A stretch of 59,382 nt of DNA from Negativibacillus sp. (GTDB taxonomy: Bacteria; Bacillota; Clostridia; Oscillospirales; Ruminococcaceae): contig JAHHTY010000003.1 in assembly GCA_020024325.1 (NCBI GenBank), positions 1 to 59,382 on the forward strand, in the 5' to 3' direction. A program made the position numbers and the translations under genes. Of the stretch, positions 16,995 to 26,285 are shown in pieces; within the stretch, counting starts at the first letter, position 1; each line of letters starts with the position of its first letter. The notes under the pieces are model-generated. The model was not told where the DNA came from. It searched no databases and saw nothing but the letters and a program-made list of their open reading frames with translations.

Positions 16995-18068
16995 TTATAC
17001 CAAAGGCTTATAATCTTCAATCTCAATCTGAGAAAAGGTGCTCATTTGTGTATATACTGCATTTGCCATATCTAAAATAGGAAAAGCCGCTACGGCTCCT
17101 GTTCCTTCCCCCAAACACATTTCACAGGTTAAAAGAGGTTGTTTTCCTAAGGCGGACAGAACGATTTTTCCTGCCGGCTCTTTGGAAACATGAGCAGCAA
17201 TCCAATATTCCGCCGCAGAAGGACAGAATTTCATGGCTGTGAATGCCGCTGTTGCAGAAATAACGCCATCTATTACTATCGGTATATTTTCTAATGCGCC
17301 GCCCAGAAAAACACCGACAAGACCGGCAATATCAAAACCTCCGAGTTTATGCAGAACATCCATTGGGTCATCGGGATTGGGTTGATTGACTAAAATTGCT
17401 TTTTTGATAGCAGCAATTTTTCTTTTCAGGCCTTCGCTGGTAAGTCCGGCTCCCCTACCGGTCATATCAGCTACCGAACGATTTAGGAAAACAGAAAGTA
17501 AAGCACTGCTTGTTGTTGTGTTTCCAATACCCATTTCTCCTGTTGCGATGATGGAATAGCCCTTAGATTTTAATTCTTTTACAAGATTCATACCGTACAA
17601 AATGGCGTCGGCTGCTTGTTCCTTTGTCATAGCAGGACCTTGTGTGATGTCCTGTGTTCCATAGGCAATTTTATGAATATGAAGTCCCTTCCCTGAAACA
17701 TCTTTTGCAACACCAATATCTACCGGAATAATATCTGCTCCGACAGTTCGCGCCATAGCACACACACTGGTATCTCCCGTACAAAAATTTTCAGTAACGA
17801 TTGCCGTTACTTCCTGCCCCGTTTGGGTTACTCCCTGTGCAACTACTCCATTATCCGCACAAAACACAGCTACACACTTTTTATTCAAAGAAACCTGAGC
17901 TGTTCGTTGAATACCGGCAATAGCAGTAATTGCATTTTCGAGCAAGCCAAGGCTGTGCAGCGGTTTTGCGATAGAGTTCCAGCGTTTTTGAGCAAGCTGC
18001 TTTGCCTGTTCATCAACAGGTTGGATTTTTTTAATTTTTTGATTCAATTCCTGTTGTGCTTCATTCAT
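16995..18068 (-). CDS. cobT: Nicotinate-nucleotide-dimethylbenzimidazole phosphoribosyltransferase
   Basis: CobT makes alpha-ribazole 5'-phosphate from nicotinate mononucleotide and a lower-ligand base. The 357 aa equal the family length. Recognisable motifs are KPLHSLGLLE (about 30-40), FCADNGVVAQGVTQT (about 70-85), ATGEMGIGNTTTSSA (about 175-190) and the C-terminal CLGEGTGAVAA with the catalytic Glu (about 317). I chose the ATG at 18068, which overlaps the cbiA stop by 8 nt. A further in-frame ATG at 18092 and an extension to 18104 are less likely. No DMB synthesis gene (bluB or bza) is present here, so the base source is unknown. Confidence 0.95.
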   Translation of the reverse strand: MNEAQQELNQKIKKIQPVDEQAKQLAQKRWNSIAKPLHSLGLLENAITAIAGIQRTAQVSLNKKCVAVFCADNGVVAQGVTQTGQEVTAIVTENFCTGDTSVCAMARTVGADIIPVDIGVAKDVSGKGLHIHKIAYGTQDITQGPAMTKEQAADAILYGMNLVKELKSKGYSIIATGEMGIGNTTTSSALLSVFLNRSVADMTGRGAGLTSEGLKRKIAAIKKAILVNQPNPDDPMDVLHKLGGFDIAGLVGVFLGGALENIPIVIDGVISATAAFTAMKFCPSAAEYWIAAHVSKEPAGKIVLSALGKQPLLTCEMCLGEGTGAVAAFPILDMANAVYTQMSTFSQIEIEDYKPLV

Positions 18069-19440
18069 TGTTTTCGCCTTCCCTTCTGACATGATAGCTT
18101 TCACATCTATTTAAAAAGTTTTTTGCCATCTGAGGATTTGAGTAAAAATACAAATGAGGGTAACCACACCAAAAATCGTTATGAGCTACCACACATTTCC
18201 AATTCGATTTACGCAGCGGTTTTTGAGCGGTAAAAGTTTCTCCTGTAATCTCGCTATCCCAATAATGGAATTCGTGTGCCGGGAAACTTTCTCCGGCATT
18301 GCACAGCAGGTTGTCTTGTTGGGCGGTTAAATTCACATATCCAAAACGTTTTAGACTGTCTGTCCGCCAACTTTTTCCCTGTAAAAAACCGACCATAGGG
18401 AAAAGGCCTCCTTCTTTTGCTTCCAGTTCCTGCTGCAAATATTGAAATCCGCCACATTCTGCAATACACGGAAGTCCTTTATCCAATTCTTCTTTCAGTT
18501 GTGTACGAACTAATTGGTTTTGAGCAAGTTGAGCTGCATACAATTCGGGATAACCTCCCCCGATCATCAAGCCGTCCAGATGTTGCGGAAGTGCATCGGT
18601 CAAAGGAGAGAAAAAGACAAGCTCCGCCCCAAGTTCACGCAATAAATCAAGGTTATCTTCATAATAAAAAGAAAACGCTTTATCTTTTGCCACCCCAATT
18701 TTAAGAGGTATTGCCGATTTTTGCGGAATAAAAATTGTTTCCTGCGAAAGCTCGGAAGCTGTAGCTGCTATCTTTAACAAAGCATCTAAATCTATGCTTT
18801 GTTCTGCCTGTGCTCCCAGTTTTTCCAGACGCTGATTTAAATCAGAAATTTCCGCTGCGGTCACAAGCCCAAGATGTCTGCTTTCCAACGAACAGTCGGT
18901 CATCTTCGGCATATACCCGCAGACAGTAATGTGATATTTTTCTTCAATGAGTGCCTTTATTTCCGGATATAAACTTTTGCTGATTTGATTTAAAATGACT
19001 CCCCGAACCATGCTGTCTTTTTCATAGGAAAGATAACCTCCTATTTGAGCTGCAATGGAAACCGACATCCCCCGACAATTTACCACTAAAACAGAAGGTG
19101 TTCCGGTTGCTTTCGCCAAGTGCCAAGAGGAAGCCGTACTTGTGGTAGCTATACCGTCATAATACCCCATAACTCCTTCAATAAAGGCAAAATCTTTTCC
19201 CATACTGTTTTTTTGCAGCAGATAGCGGGTTGTTTTTTCATTTGCAAAAAACAAATCCAAATTTCTGGAAGGAATCCCCAGTGACTGCTGATGAAACATT
19301 GGGTCGATATAATCCGGACCACACTTAAAAGATACCCCATTTAAGCCTCTGTTTTTCAGGGCTTGAAGGATTGCGCAGGCAACCGTTGTCTTTCCGCTTC
19401 CGCTGCTGGCAGCAGCAAGCATCATTCTTGGTGTTGTCAT
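18061..19440 (-). CDS. cbiA: Cobyrinate a,c-diamide synthase
   Basis: CbiA uses glutamine and ATP to amidate the a and c carboxylates of (Co-)cobyrinate. About 459 aa: the N-terminal ATPase domain has the P-loop AASSGSGKTTVA (about 9-20), FKCGPDYIDPMFH (about 38-50) and GVMGYYDG. The C-terminal class I amidotransferase domain has GGGYPELYAAQL and the nucleophile Cys in IAECGGFQYL (about 330). ATG at 19440 was chosen; a TTG one codon upstream is at a better distance from AAGGGG and is possible. It overlaps cobT at its 3' end. Confidence 0.96.
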   Translation of the reverse strand: MTTPRMMLAAASSGSGKTTVACAILQALKNRGLNGVSFKCGPDYIDPMFHQQSLGIPSRNLDLFFANEKTTRYLLQKNSMGKDFAFIEGVMGYYDGIATTSTASSWHLAKATGTPSVLVVNCRGMSVSIAAQIGGYLSYEKDSMVRGVILNQISKSLYPEIKALIEEKYHITVCGYMPKMTDCSLESRHLGLVTAAEISDLNQRLEKLGAQAEQSIDLDALLKIAATASELSQETIFIPQKSAIPLKIGVAKDKAFSFYYEDNLDLLRELGAELVFFSPLTDALPQHLDGLMIGGGYPELYAAQLAQNQLVRTQLKEELDKGLPCIAECGGFQYLQQELEAKEGGLFPMVGFLQGKSWRTDSLKRFGYVNLTAQQDNLLCNAGESFPAHEFHYWDSEITGETFTAQKPLRKSNWKCVVAHNDFWCGYPHLYFYSNPQMAKNFLNRCESYHVRREGENNE

Positions 19441-19464
19441 CAATATTGCAGCCCCTTTCTTGCG

Positions 19465-20721
19465 TTATTGTTCCTTTGGAAAAATACAACAGATGAAAAC
19501 CGGATTCTGTCCCATCATCAGGTGCATTGTTTTTTGTGCAGAGTGAAGTGGTTTTGCTCTGGCAGCTGTGACTTGAGAAATTTCCAGGGAAATTTCATAC
19601 TTGTCCTGAATATGTTTTACTGCTTCTAAAACATCTGCCACTGTTTCTAAGGTAATCGCTGTAACAACCATACGAACCTGTGGATTTTTTTCTAAGCAAA
19701 GCTGAAGGATCGGTTCTATTTTTCCGGAAGAACCTCCCACAAAAACGCAATCCGGAGCAGGGAGTTCCTCGATTGCCTGTGGAGCCATTCCCTCGATTAC
19801 ATGAACGTTACGAAGAGCAAAATGGGCAATATTTTCTTCCAGTTGGGCAACTGCCTGTGGATTTTTTTCTACTGCAAACACCCTGCCGCCTCGGGCAAGC
19901 ATTGCTGCTTCCACCGAAACAGAACCTGTACCTGCACCAATGTCATAAACACAGGCATCTTCGCTTATTTTAAGTTTTGCCATCGACACTGCACGAATTT
20001 CTTGCTTTGTCATCGGGACGGTTTTGCCTTCTGTATTTCTCAAAAATTCTTCATCATCAAGCCCCAATGCAGGGTATTTCCGCCTTGGAGAAGGGACGTC
20101 CAGAATCAGCATCACGGCAAGAGAGGAAAATGACCGGGTGCTGAGTTGTTTGGCAGTTCCAGATGAGATTTTTTCATTTTGATAGGAAAGTTCTTCTCCT
20201 ACCCAAACTTTTGCATTGGCAAGTCCATCTTCACAAAGCTGTTTGCAAATTTCGTTAGCAGTTCGGTTGCTGCCGGTAAGTGCAAACACCTTGCCGTGTT
20301 TTCTAATCTCTGCTGATACATTTCCTTCTCTGCCATGTACGCTGATAACTTTCACATCGTCCCATGAGGTTTCGATTTTTGCACAAAAATATTGCAAAGA
20401 GCTGATGCCGCAAATCAATTCCAATGATACTTCCGGAAGCTGTTCCCGAATCAATACAGTCAGCTTTTTAGCTGCACTGTAAAAACCGACATCACCAGAA
20501 AGCAGCACCGAAACAACACTGTCTTTAGGTTGCTCGGAAATAATTTTTATGATTTCTTCATTCCGAATGGTGGAAAAGCGTTTTACCTTTGTTCCTCCGA
20601 CCGAATCAATCATTCTTGCTGCTCCAATCAGGCAATCACTTTGCTCAATGAGCCGATAAGCCCGAAGCGTCAATGTGTCAGGATTTCCCATTCCAATCCC
20701 AATGAAATATACCTGCGGCAT
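19465..20721 (-). CDS. cbiET: Bifunctional precorrin-6Y C5,15-methyltransferase/decarboxylase (CbiE-CbiT fusion)
   Basis: The fused enzyme methylates C5 and C15 of the corrin ring and removes the C12 acetate carboxyl (cobalt-precorrin-7 and -8 formation). Residues 1-200 are a class III tetrapyrrole methyltransferase (CbiE: FIGIGMGNPDTLTLRA at 5-20, LLSGDVGFYSAA near 75). Residues 220-418 are a Rossmann SAM methyltransferase (CbiT: PMTKQEIRAVSMAKL, then YDIGAGTGSVSVEAA near 260). At 418 aa it corresponds to CobL of the aerobic scheme. ATG at 20721 after GGAGGAAAC. Confidence 0.96.
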   Translation of the reverse strand: MPQVYFIGIGMGNPDTLTLRAYRLIEQSDCLIGAARMIDSVGGTKVKRFSTIRNEEIIKIISEQPKDSVVSVLLSGDVGFYSAAKKLTVLIREQLPEVSLELICGISSLQYFCAKIETSWDDVKVISVHGREGNVSAEIRKHGKVFALTGSNRTANEICKQLCEDGLANAKVWVGEELSYQNEKISSGTAKQLSTRSFSSLAVMLILDVPSPRRKYPALGLDDEEFLRNTEGKTVPMTKQEIRAVSMAKLKISEDACVYDIGAGTGSVSVEAAMLARGGRVFAVEKNPQAVAQLEENIAHFALRNVHVIEGMAPQAIEELPAPDCVFVGGSSGKIEPILQLCLEKNPQVRMVVTAITLETVADVLEAVKHIQDKYEISLEISQVTAARAKPLHSAQKTMHLMMGQNPVFICCIFPKEQ

Positions 20722-20733
20722 TTTGTTTCCTCC

Positions 20734-21720
20734 TTAACCGATTTTTCCCTCGTCAATGAGTTTTGCAATATCTTTTGCATGGTAAGTAATCAGGATATTT
20801 GCTCCGGCACGGAAAATGCTGACTGCAACTTCCCCGATAATTCTTTCTCTATCAATTAAATCTGCTTTTGCAGCAGCTTCAATCATCGCATATTCTCCAC
20901 TAACGCTGTATGCGGCAAGCGGAAGCTGGATTCTCTGGGACGCTTTGGAAATAATATCCAGATAAGAGAGTGCAGGTTTCACCATAACAATATCCGCACC
21001 TTCGGCAATATCACCGTCGATTTCTTTCATTGCTTCTTTACTGTTGTGGATGTCCATTTGATAGGAGCGTCTATCTCCGAAAGACGGGGCAGAACCTGCT
21101 GCATCACGGAATGGACCATAAAAAGCAGAAGCATATTTTGCAGAATATGCCATAATCGGAATATGGGTAAATCCTTCTCTATCCAAAGCTTTGCGAATTG
21201 CCAGAACTCTTCCATCCATCATATCGGAAGGAGCAACCATATCTGCACCTGCACGAACATGAGAAAGGGCTGTTTTTTCCAGAAGCTCTAAAGTTTTATC
21301 ATTATCAACAGTGGTACACTCGCACAAAACACCACAATGACCGTGAGAGGTATATTCACACATACAAACATCTGTAATACAGTAAACCTGTGGAAAATTC
21401 TTTTTAATTTCCCGAATTGCGGTCTGTACAACACCATCTTGCTGCCATGCAGAAGAACCCAGTTCATCTTTATGCTCCGGAATTCCAAACAGCATAATCT
21501 TGTTGACACCACAACTTACCAGTTCTTCAACACCTTGGCAAATGGTATCAGGGCTATAATGATACTGACCATACAGCGAAGGAATTTCTTCCTTAATTCC
21601 CTTACCCTCTCTGACAAACATTGGATAAATCAATGAATCTTTTGAGATTCTGGTTTCCCTTGATAATCCTCTGATTGCTTCGTTTGTTCTTAATCTTCTT
21701 GGTCTAGATAACATTTCCAA
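20734..21720 (-). CDS. hemB: Porphobilinogen synthase (delta-aminolevulinate dehydratase)
   Basis: HemB condenses two 5-aminolevulinate molecules to porphobilinogen. The 328 aa show the zinc-cysteine segment DVCMCEYTSHGHCG (about 118-131), the first substrate Lys in MAYSAKYASAFYGPFRDAAGS (about 195) and the Schiff-base Lys in VMVKPALSYLD (about 248). The probable start is TTG at 21720, 7-8 nt after AGTAGG; an ATG two codons downstream is also possible. Its place inside the operon ties tetrapyrrole precursor supply to cobalamin synthesis. Confidence 0.96.
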   Translation of the reverse strand: MEMLSRPRRLRTNEAIRGLSRETRISKDSLIYPMFVREGKGIKEEIPSLYGQYHYSPDTICQGVEELVSCGVNKIMLFGIPEHKDELGSSAWQQDGVVQTAIREIKKNFPQVYCITDVCMCEYTSHGHCGVLCECTTVDNDKTLELLEKTALSHVRAGADMVAPSDMMDGRVLAIRKALDREGFTHIPIMAYSAKYASAFYGPFRDAAGSAPSFGDRRSYQMDIHNSKEAMKEIDGDIAEGADIVMVKPALSYLDIISKASQRIQLPLAAYSVSGEYAMIEAAAKADLIDRERIIGEVAVSIFRAGANILITYHAKDIAKLIDEGKIG

Positions 21721-21760
21721 AATTGTGCCTACTTTCTTATTCTTCTATCTATAAAATATC

Positions 21761-23284
21761 TTATCTATGATTGAGTCTTAAATTATCGGCTTGCTGTACC
21801 AGCAATTCAGTTAAGCTGTCGATGGTTGCTTGTTTGGAAATGATAGTTTTCATTCCATATTTTTGTGCAGCCAAAGCGGTTTTTTCTCCGATGCAGGCAG
21901 CGGTCAGCCCATCCAATTTGGTATTCTCCATTGTCTTTGCAAATCCATGAACGGTTGAGGCACTGGTAAAGACGGCACAAGAAACATCACCGTTTTCTAC
22001 AAGCCCCCGTACTGCATGAGTATTATGACTTACAAAAACAGTGTCATAAAGTGCAACGTCAGTATATCTGATGTTATGCTCATCCAAAATTCGGGTTAAA
22101 TCTTCCGAGCCGATTTTGGCTCGTGGGATTAAGAGTCTTTCTTCTGTACCGATTTTCTCTGCCAAACCCTCTGCCAAATTTTCGGCATAATAGGATTCGG
22201 GAACAAAATCGGCAAAGATACCATGCTGTTCCAATTCTTTTTGAGTTCCCGGTCCGATTGCAGCAAAACGAAGATGTGCCAGACTGCGCATATCGGTACG
22301 ATTCTTTTTTAGGAAATCGAAGAAAAAACGGACGCCCGAAATGCTGGTAAAAGCAACCCAATGATAAGAGGAAATTTCTTTTAATGCCAAAGCAAGCTGT
22401 TCGTTTTGTTCGTATGGCTCCAAACAAATGGAAGGCAACTCGATAACCTCTGCACCCAGATCGGAAAGATTTTGGCTCATGCGGGAAACAAGCTCTTTTG
22501 GACGTGTTAAAATAACACGAACTCCATCAAGAGCACGCTGTTGTGTCCAGCTTAAATGTTCTGCAAGAGAGCAAACTTGACCGACTACCAAAACTGCCGG
22601 TGCCTGAATTTTAGCTTCATGTGCTTTTTCTACCAAATGTGCCACATCAGAAACTATCCTGCGCTGTACTGCACTGGTTCCTTGCTGCAAAATTGCTGCC
22701 GGTGTATCCGGACTCATACCTGCTGCCATCAATCCGTCGCAAATCATTTGCATAGAGGTAACACCCATCAAAAATACCAGTGTGCCACCTAATTCAGTGA
22801 GTGCCTGGAAGTTAATTTTTAAAGTTCCGTCTTTTTTGCTGTGTGCTGTAATGATATGTACCGAGGAGCAAAAATCACGATGTGTTACCGGGATTCCGTT
22901 ATAAGCCGGAACAGCGATTGCCGATGTGATGCCCGGAACAACTTCATATGGAATATTGTGTTCTATCAATAATTCCAATTCTTCCCCACCACGTCCAAAT
23001 AAAAACGGATCTCCGCCTTTTAAGCGAACCACACGTTTTCCTTCTAATGCTTCTTTAAGCAAAATCTCGTTGATTTGCACTTGAGGTACCAGATGATTAC
23101 CCGCACGTTTGCCCACACAAATTACTTTTGCACTACTTGGGATCATAGACAAAATAGCCACCGACACCAATGCGTCATATACCACAACATCTGCCTGTTC
23201 TATCAGCCTTTTTCCTTTTAGTGTAAGTAATCCGGCATCAGAAGGTCCAGCTCCTACCAGCCATACCTTTCCTTTTGTTGTCAT
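21761..23284 (-). CDS. cobA: Fused uroporphyrinogen-III C-methyltransferase / uroporphyrinogen-III synthase
   Basis: Residues 1-245 are SUMT (CobA/SirA type): VGAGPSDAGLLTLKG (10-24), VRLKGGDPFLFGRGGEE (about 80-96) and PAYNGIPVTHRD. It makes precorrin-2. Residues 250-507 are uroporphyrinogen-III synthase (HemD): VRVILTRP, AFTSISGVRFFFDFL, and FTSASTVHGF near the C-terminus. The 507-aa fusion is common in clostridia. ATG at 23284 is one base past the hemC stop, so the order hemC then hemD-cobA follows the reaction order. Confidence 0.96.
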   Translation of the reverse strand: MTTKGKVWLVGAGPSDAGLLTLKGKRLIEQADVVVYDALVSVAILSMIPSSAKVICVGKRAGNHLVPQVQINEILLKEALEGKRVVRLKGGDPFLFGRGGEELELLIEHNIPYEVVPGITSAIAVPAYNGIPVTHRDFCSSVHIITAHSKKDGTLKINFQALTELGGTLVFLMGVTSMQMICDGLMAAGMSPDTPAAILQQGTSAVQRRIVSDVAHLVEKAHEAKIQAPAVLVVGQVCSLAEHLSWTQQRALDGVRVILTRPKELVSRMSQNLSDLGAEVIELPSICLEPYEQNEQLALALKEISSYHWVAFTSISGVRFFFDFLKKNRTDMRSLAHLRFAAIGPGTQKELEQHGIFADFVPESYYAENLAEGLAEKIGTEERLLIPRAKIGSEDLTRILDEHNIRYTDVALYDTVFVSHNTHAVRGLVENGDVSCAVFTSASTVHGFAKTMENTKLDGLTAACIGEKTALAAQKYGMKTIISKQATIDSLTELLVQQADNLRLNHR

Positions 23285-23285
23285 G

Positions 23286-24203
23286 TTACAGCACTCCTTT
23301 TTCTACAAAACAGCCACATAAAAACTGACTCTTTAATTCCAGTGCCAGTATTTCCCCTAACTGTTCTGCCCGTTCAATACAATCTGTCTTGCTGCCTGTT
23401 ACATAAACGCCCTCTTCTTCGTGATAGTACAGCCCGGTAAGGCAAACCTCTTGCCCATTTACCTGAGCAAAGGCAGCGATTGGAGAACTGCATCCTCCAT
23501 CTAAGGTGCGGACAAACGATCGCTCGGCTAGTGCTTGGATACGGGAAACAGGGTCATCTGTTTGCATAAGCCAAGAATAGTCCTCGCCTTTTCTGCCTTG
23601 CACAGACAAAATTCCCTGTCCTGCCGATGGAATCATTTCTTCCAGAGTAAATACTCTGTGGATTCGACTGGCAAGCCCGATACGCTCTAAACCCGAGCAA
23701 GCAAGAATCAAAGCACCATATTCTCCGGAATCCAACTTATCCAAACGAGTGAGAATATTTCCTCGAATTCCTTTGATTGGAACATCCCCCATCAATTTTT
23801 TTAGCTGAACTTTGCGGCGGTGTCCCGAACAGCCGGTTGGTTCTTCGGGATTCCACTCTGTTATGCCTTGCGGCAAAACCATGCAATCAAAGGGGTTACC
23901 TCGTTTAGAATAAGCTAGAATCGGAAGTTCCTCGGGCGTTTCCATCGGCATATCTTTTAGGCTGTGTATTGAAATGTCAATTCTTTCGTCCATCAACGCC
24001 TTGTCCAGCTCTTTGACAAACAGTCCCTTTCCGCCTATTTTATCAAGACTTCGGTCTAAGATTTTATCCCCCATCGTTTTCATCGTCACCAGCTGAAGTT
24101 CTAGCTCCGGATGATTTTTTTGTATCACGTCCATCACCAGCTGCGTTTGTGCCACGGCAAGGGCACTTTCCCTGCTGCCGACCCGAATCGTTCTTTTGGA
24201 CAT
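23286..24203 (-). CDS. hemC: Hydroxymethylbilane synthase (porphobilinogen deaminase)
   Basis: HemC polymerises four porphobilinogens on a dipyrromethane cofactor. The 305 aa contain RVGSRESALAVAQTQ (6-20), SIHSLKDMPMETPEEL (about 80-95) and the cofactor Cys in TLDGGCSSPIAA (about 240). The usual GTSSLRR motif appears as GCSGHRR, close to the GCSSxRR variant I recall from clostridia, so I do not read it as damage. The ATG at 24203 was chosen, with AAGGAG about 11 nt upstream; the longer frame to 24239 would overlap the previous gene. Confidence 0.95.
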   Translation of the reverse strand: MSKRTIRVGSRESALAVAQTQLVMDVIQKNHPELELQLVTMKTMGDKILDRSLDKIGGKGLFVKELDKALMDERIDISIHSLKDMPMETPEELPILAYSKRGNPFDCMVLPQGITEWNPEEPTGCSGHRRKVQLKKLMGDVPIKGIRGNILTRLDKLDSGEYGALILACSGLERIGLASRIHRVFTLEEMIPSAGQGILSVQGRKGEDYSWLMQTDDPVSRIQALAERSFVRTLDGGCSSPIAAFAQVNGQEVCLTGLYYHEEEGVYVTGSKTDCIERAEQLGEILALELKSQFLCGCFVEKGVL

Positions 24204-24219
24204 GGCTATGATTACTCCT

Positions 24220-25521
24220 TTATCTATCCTGCTCCGCAAGGCTTTTTCGAAGCATTGCCGCAGTGTTTTTTACTTTTTTGTGGTCTGCACCACCGGAAGA
24301 AAGTCCGATAATCAATCCATTACTTTCTATCAATGCAGGAAAATAAAAATCGCACTCGTCTTGTCGGTCACAACGGTTAAACAGTATTTTTTTCACACTG
24401 TTTTTACATTCGTCTGCTATCCGGTCATTCACCGATGTATGATTGGTTGCCGCCAAAACAATATCTGCCGAACAATCCCCTGATTGCCAGCAGCGTTTTA
24501 CCCATTCTATTTTTCCTTGTTTTAAAAGCTCTTCACAAACCGGATGCAGTGTTGGTGAAATCACCTTAATCTTGCAGCCAAATTTTACAAGAGAAGAAAT
24601 CCTTCTGGCAGCGATATTTCCTCCGCCAAAAACCTGAACCTTTTTCCCCTGCAAAGAAACAAACATCGGGAAGTATGGATTTTTAGGCAAGTTTTTTTCT
24701 GTTGGGGTAATTCCCCAGCGTTGCTTTAAAACCTCTTTAAGCTGCTGCATGGAATAATGCTGCTTTTCTTTTTCTTTGGGTCTGCCAATCATCAAAATGG
24801 TAATTCCTGCTTTTTTTGCCGCAGAGATTTTTTCTTCAAATCCGCCTGCTTTTCCGGACTCTTTTGTTACCATGCAGCAGATATTCCACTGACGAATCAT
24901 TGCCAGATTCATTTCCTCCGAAAAAGGTCCCTGCATTGCAATCAGGTGAGAAGGCAAAACGCCAAGCTCCAAGCAACTTTTTACAACATTCTCAAGCGGC
25001 AGCACTCGTGGATAAATTCGCTCCGAAAAGTTTTTCACACGGCAATACTGTGAAAGTTCCTTACTTCCTGTTGTTAAAAGGACATTACCTTGCAGGCGGT
25101 CCAATTCCTGAACCGCCTGTTCTGTGTTTTCTACCCGAATCAGTTTGTCATAACCCGAAAGGCTGTCTTCCTCTTTTCCCTCTTCTCTTAAACAACGATA
25201 GTATGGAATCTGCATTGTTCGAGAAGCTTCCAGAAGATTTTCTGTTACAACCGCAGCATAAGGGTGGGTTGCATCAATAACAAGATCGATACAGGGGGAT
25301 TTTTTTAAATCTGAAGTGACACCAAAGCCGTTTTGCATCAACGTCTGCATCTGTTCTCGGTCAAGTCTGCCGGAATGAACAGACAGGTTTTCTTTTTCCT
25401 GTATTAAGGTTTGACCATATTCTGTTGCAACACACGCTGTTACCCTAACACCGCAACGGGAAAGATATTCTGCAAGTTCCCGTCCTTCGGTTGTTCCCGC
25501 AAACAGCAAAATATTACACAT
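24220..25521 (-). CDS. cbiJ: Fused cobalt-precorrin-6A reductase / precorrin-2 dehydrogenase
   Basis: Residues 1-265 are CbiJ/CobK (NILLFAGTTEGRELAEYL at 3-20; DLVIDATHPYA near 85). It reduces the macrocycle of precorrin-6A. Residues 280-433 are a Met8p/SirC/CysG-N type dehydrogenase: FPMFVSLQGKKVQVFGGGNIAARR (about 285-308), VLAATNHTSVNDRI (about 350) and FYFPALI. This half oxidises precorrin-2 to sirohydrochlorin, the substrate for early cobalt insertion. ATG at 25521 follows GAGG at 8 nt and overlaps cobJ by 8 nt. The fusion joins two steps far apart in the pathway. Confidence 0.92.
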   Translation of the reverse strand: MCNILLFAGTTEGRELAEYLSRCGVRVTACVATEYGQTLIQEKENLSVHSGRLDREQMQTLMQNGFGVTSDLKKSPCIDLVIDATHPYAAVVTENLLEASRTMQIPYYRCLREEGKEEDSLSGYDKLIRVENTEQAVQELDRLQGNVLLTTGSKELSQYCRVKNFSERIYPRVLPLENVVKSCLELGVLPSHLIAMQGPFSEEMNLAMIRQWNICCMVTKESGKAGGFEEKISAAKKAGITILMIGRPKEKEKQHYSMQQLKEVLKQRWGITPTEKNLPKNPYFPMFVSLQGKKVQVFGGGNIAARRISSLVKFGCKIKVISPTLHPVCEELLKQGKIEWVKRCWQSGDCSADIVLAATNHTSVNDRIADECKNSVKKILFNRCDRQDECDFYFPALIESNGLIIGLSSGGADHKKVKNTAAMLRKSLAEQDR

Positions 25522-26242
25522 TTTTATAGCCTCGTGGTGTAACAAGTTTTCCGTTAATCAGCTTTGTCTGAGAATTGCCGACAAAGACAGTTGTAAACAT
25601 ATCAACCTGTGCATCCTGTAATTGAGCCAAGGTAAGAGTGGTTGCCTCTTCCCCTTCTCTTCCGATATTGCGGACATATCCACAAGGTGTATCCGGGCTG
25701 CGGTGTTTTAAAATCAGCTGGCAAGCCTGTTTTAAATAATCAGTACGTTTTTTGCTGGCAGGATTATAAAAACAAAGGACAAAATCTGCCTCTGCTGCAA
25801 GTTCAACACGTTTCATGATTTTTTCAAGAGGTGTGAGCAGGTCGCTCAAACTGATGATGGCAAAATCATGAATCAGTGGTGCTCCCAAAACAGCGGCCCC
25901 GCTCATTGCTGCTGTAATTCCGGGAATAACAGCAATTTCAATAGGAGGATACTGCTGTGCAAGCTCATAAATCAATCCTGCCATACCATATACGCCGGCA
26001 TCTCCACTGCAAATCATTGCGACCGTTTTTCCTGCAACAGCTTCTCCGATTGCCATACGGCAGCGGTCTACCTCCTGTTTCATCGGTGTGGTCAAAAAGG
26101 TTTTGCCTTCAAAACGCTCTCGAACCAAATCCACATAGACAGTATATCCTGCAATAACATCACTTTCTTCCATTGCCGCCATAGCGGCAGGAGTGATTTG
26201 GTCTAATCCTCCAGGACCGATTCCCACAACATACAGCTTCAT
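25514..26242 (-). CDS. cobJ: (Cobalt-)precorrin-3B C17-methyltransferase
   Basis: This class III SAM methyltransferase (CbiH/CobJ) methylates C17 and drives ring contraction. The 242 aa include VVGIGPGGLDQITPAA (4-19), ICSGDAGVYGMAGL (about 77-90), the GITAAMSGAAVLGAPL segment (about 105-120) and FVLCFYNPASKKR (about 155). ATG at 26242. It lies between cbiG and cbiJ, the neighbours typical of cbi operons. Confidence 0.96.
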   Translation of the reverse strand: MKLYVVGIGPGGLDQITPAAMAAMEESDVIAGYTVYVDLVRERFEGKTFLTTPMKQEVDRCRMAIGEAVAGKTVAMICSGDAGVYGMAGLIYELAQQYPPIEIAVIPGITAAMSGAAVLGAPLIHDFAIISLSDLLTPLEKIMKRVELAAEADFVLCFYNPASKKRTDYLKQACQLILKHRSPDTPCGYVRNIGREGEEATTLTLAQLQDAQVDMFTTVFVGNSQTKLINGKLVTPRGYKNV

Positions 26243-26285
26243 CTTATCTGTCCTCTCTTTCTAAGCTTTTCTTTTTTCCTTATTA

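Noticed and set aside
23800..23860. Unusual GCSGHRR motif in HemC where GTSSLRR is typical
   Set aside because: Clostridial HemC proteins commonly have a GCSSxRR form; the cofactor Cys and other motifs are intact.
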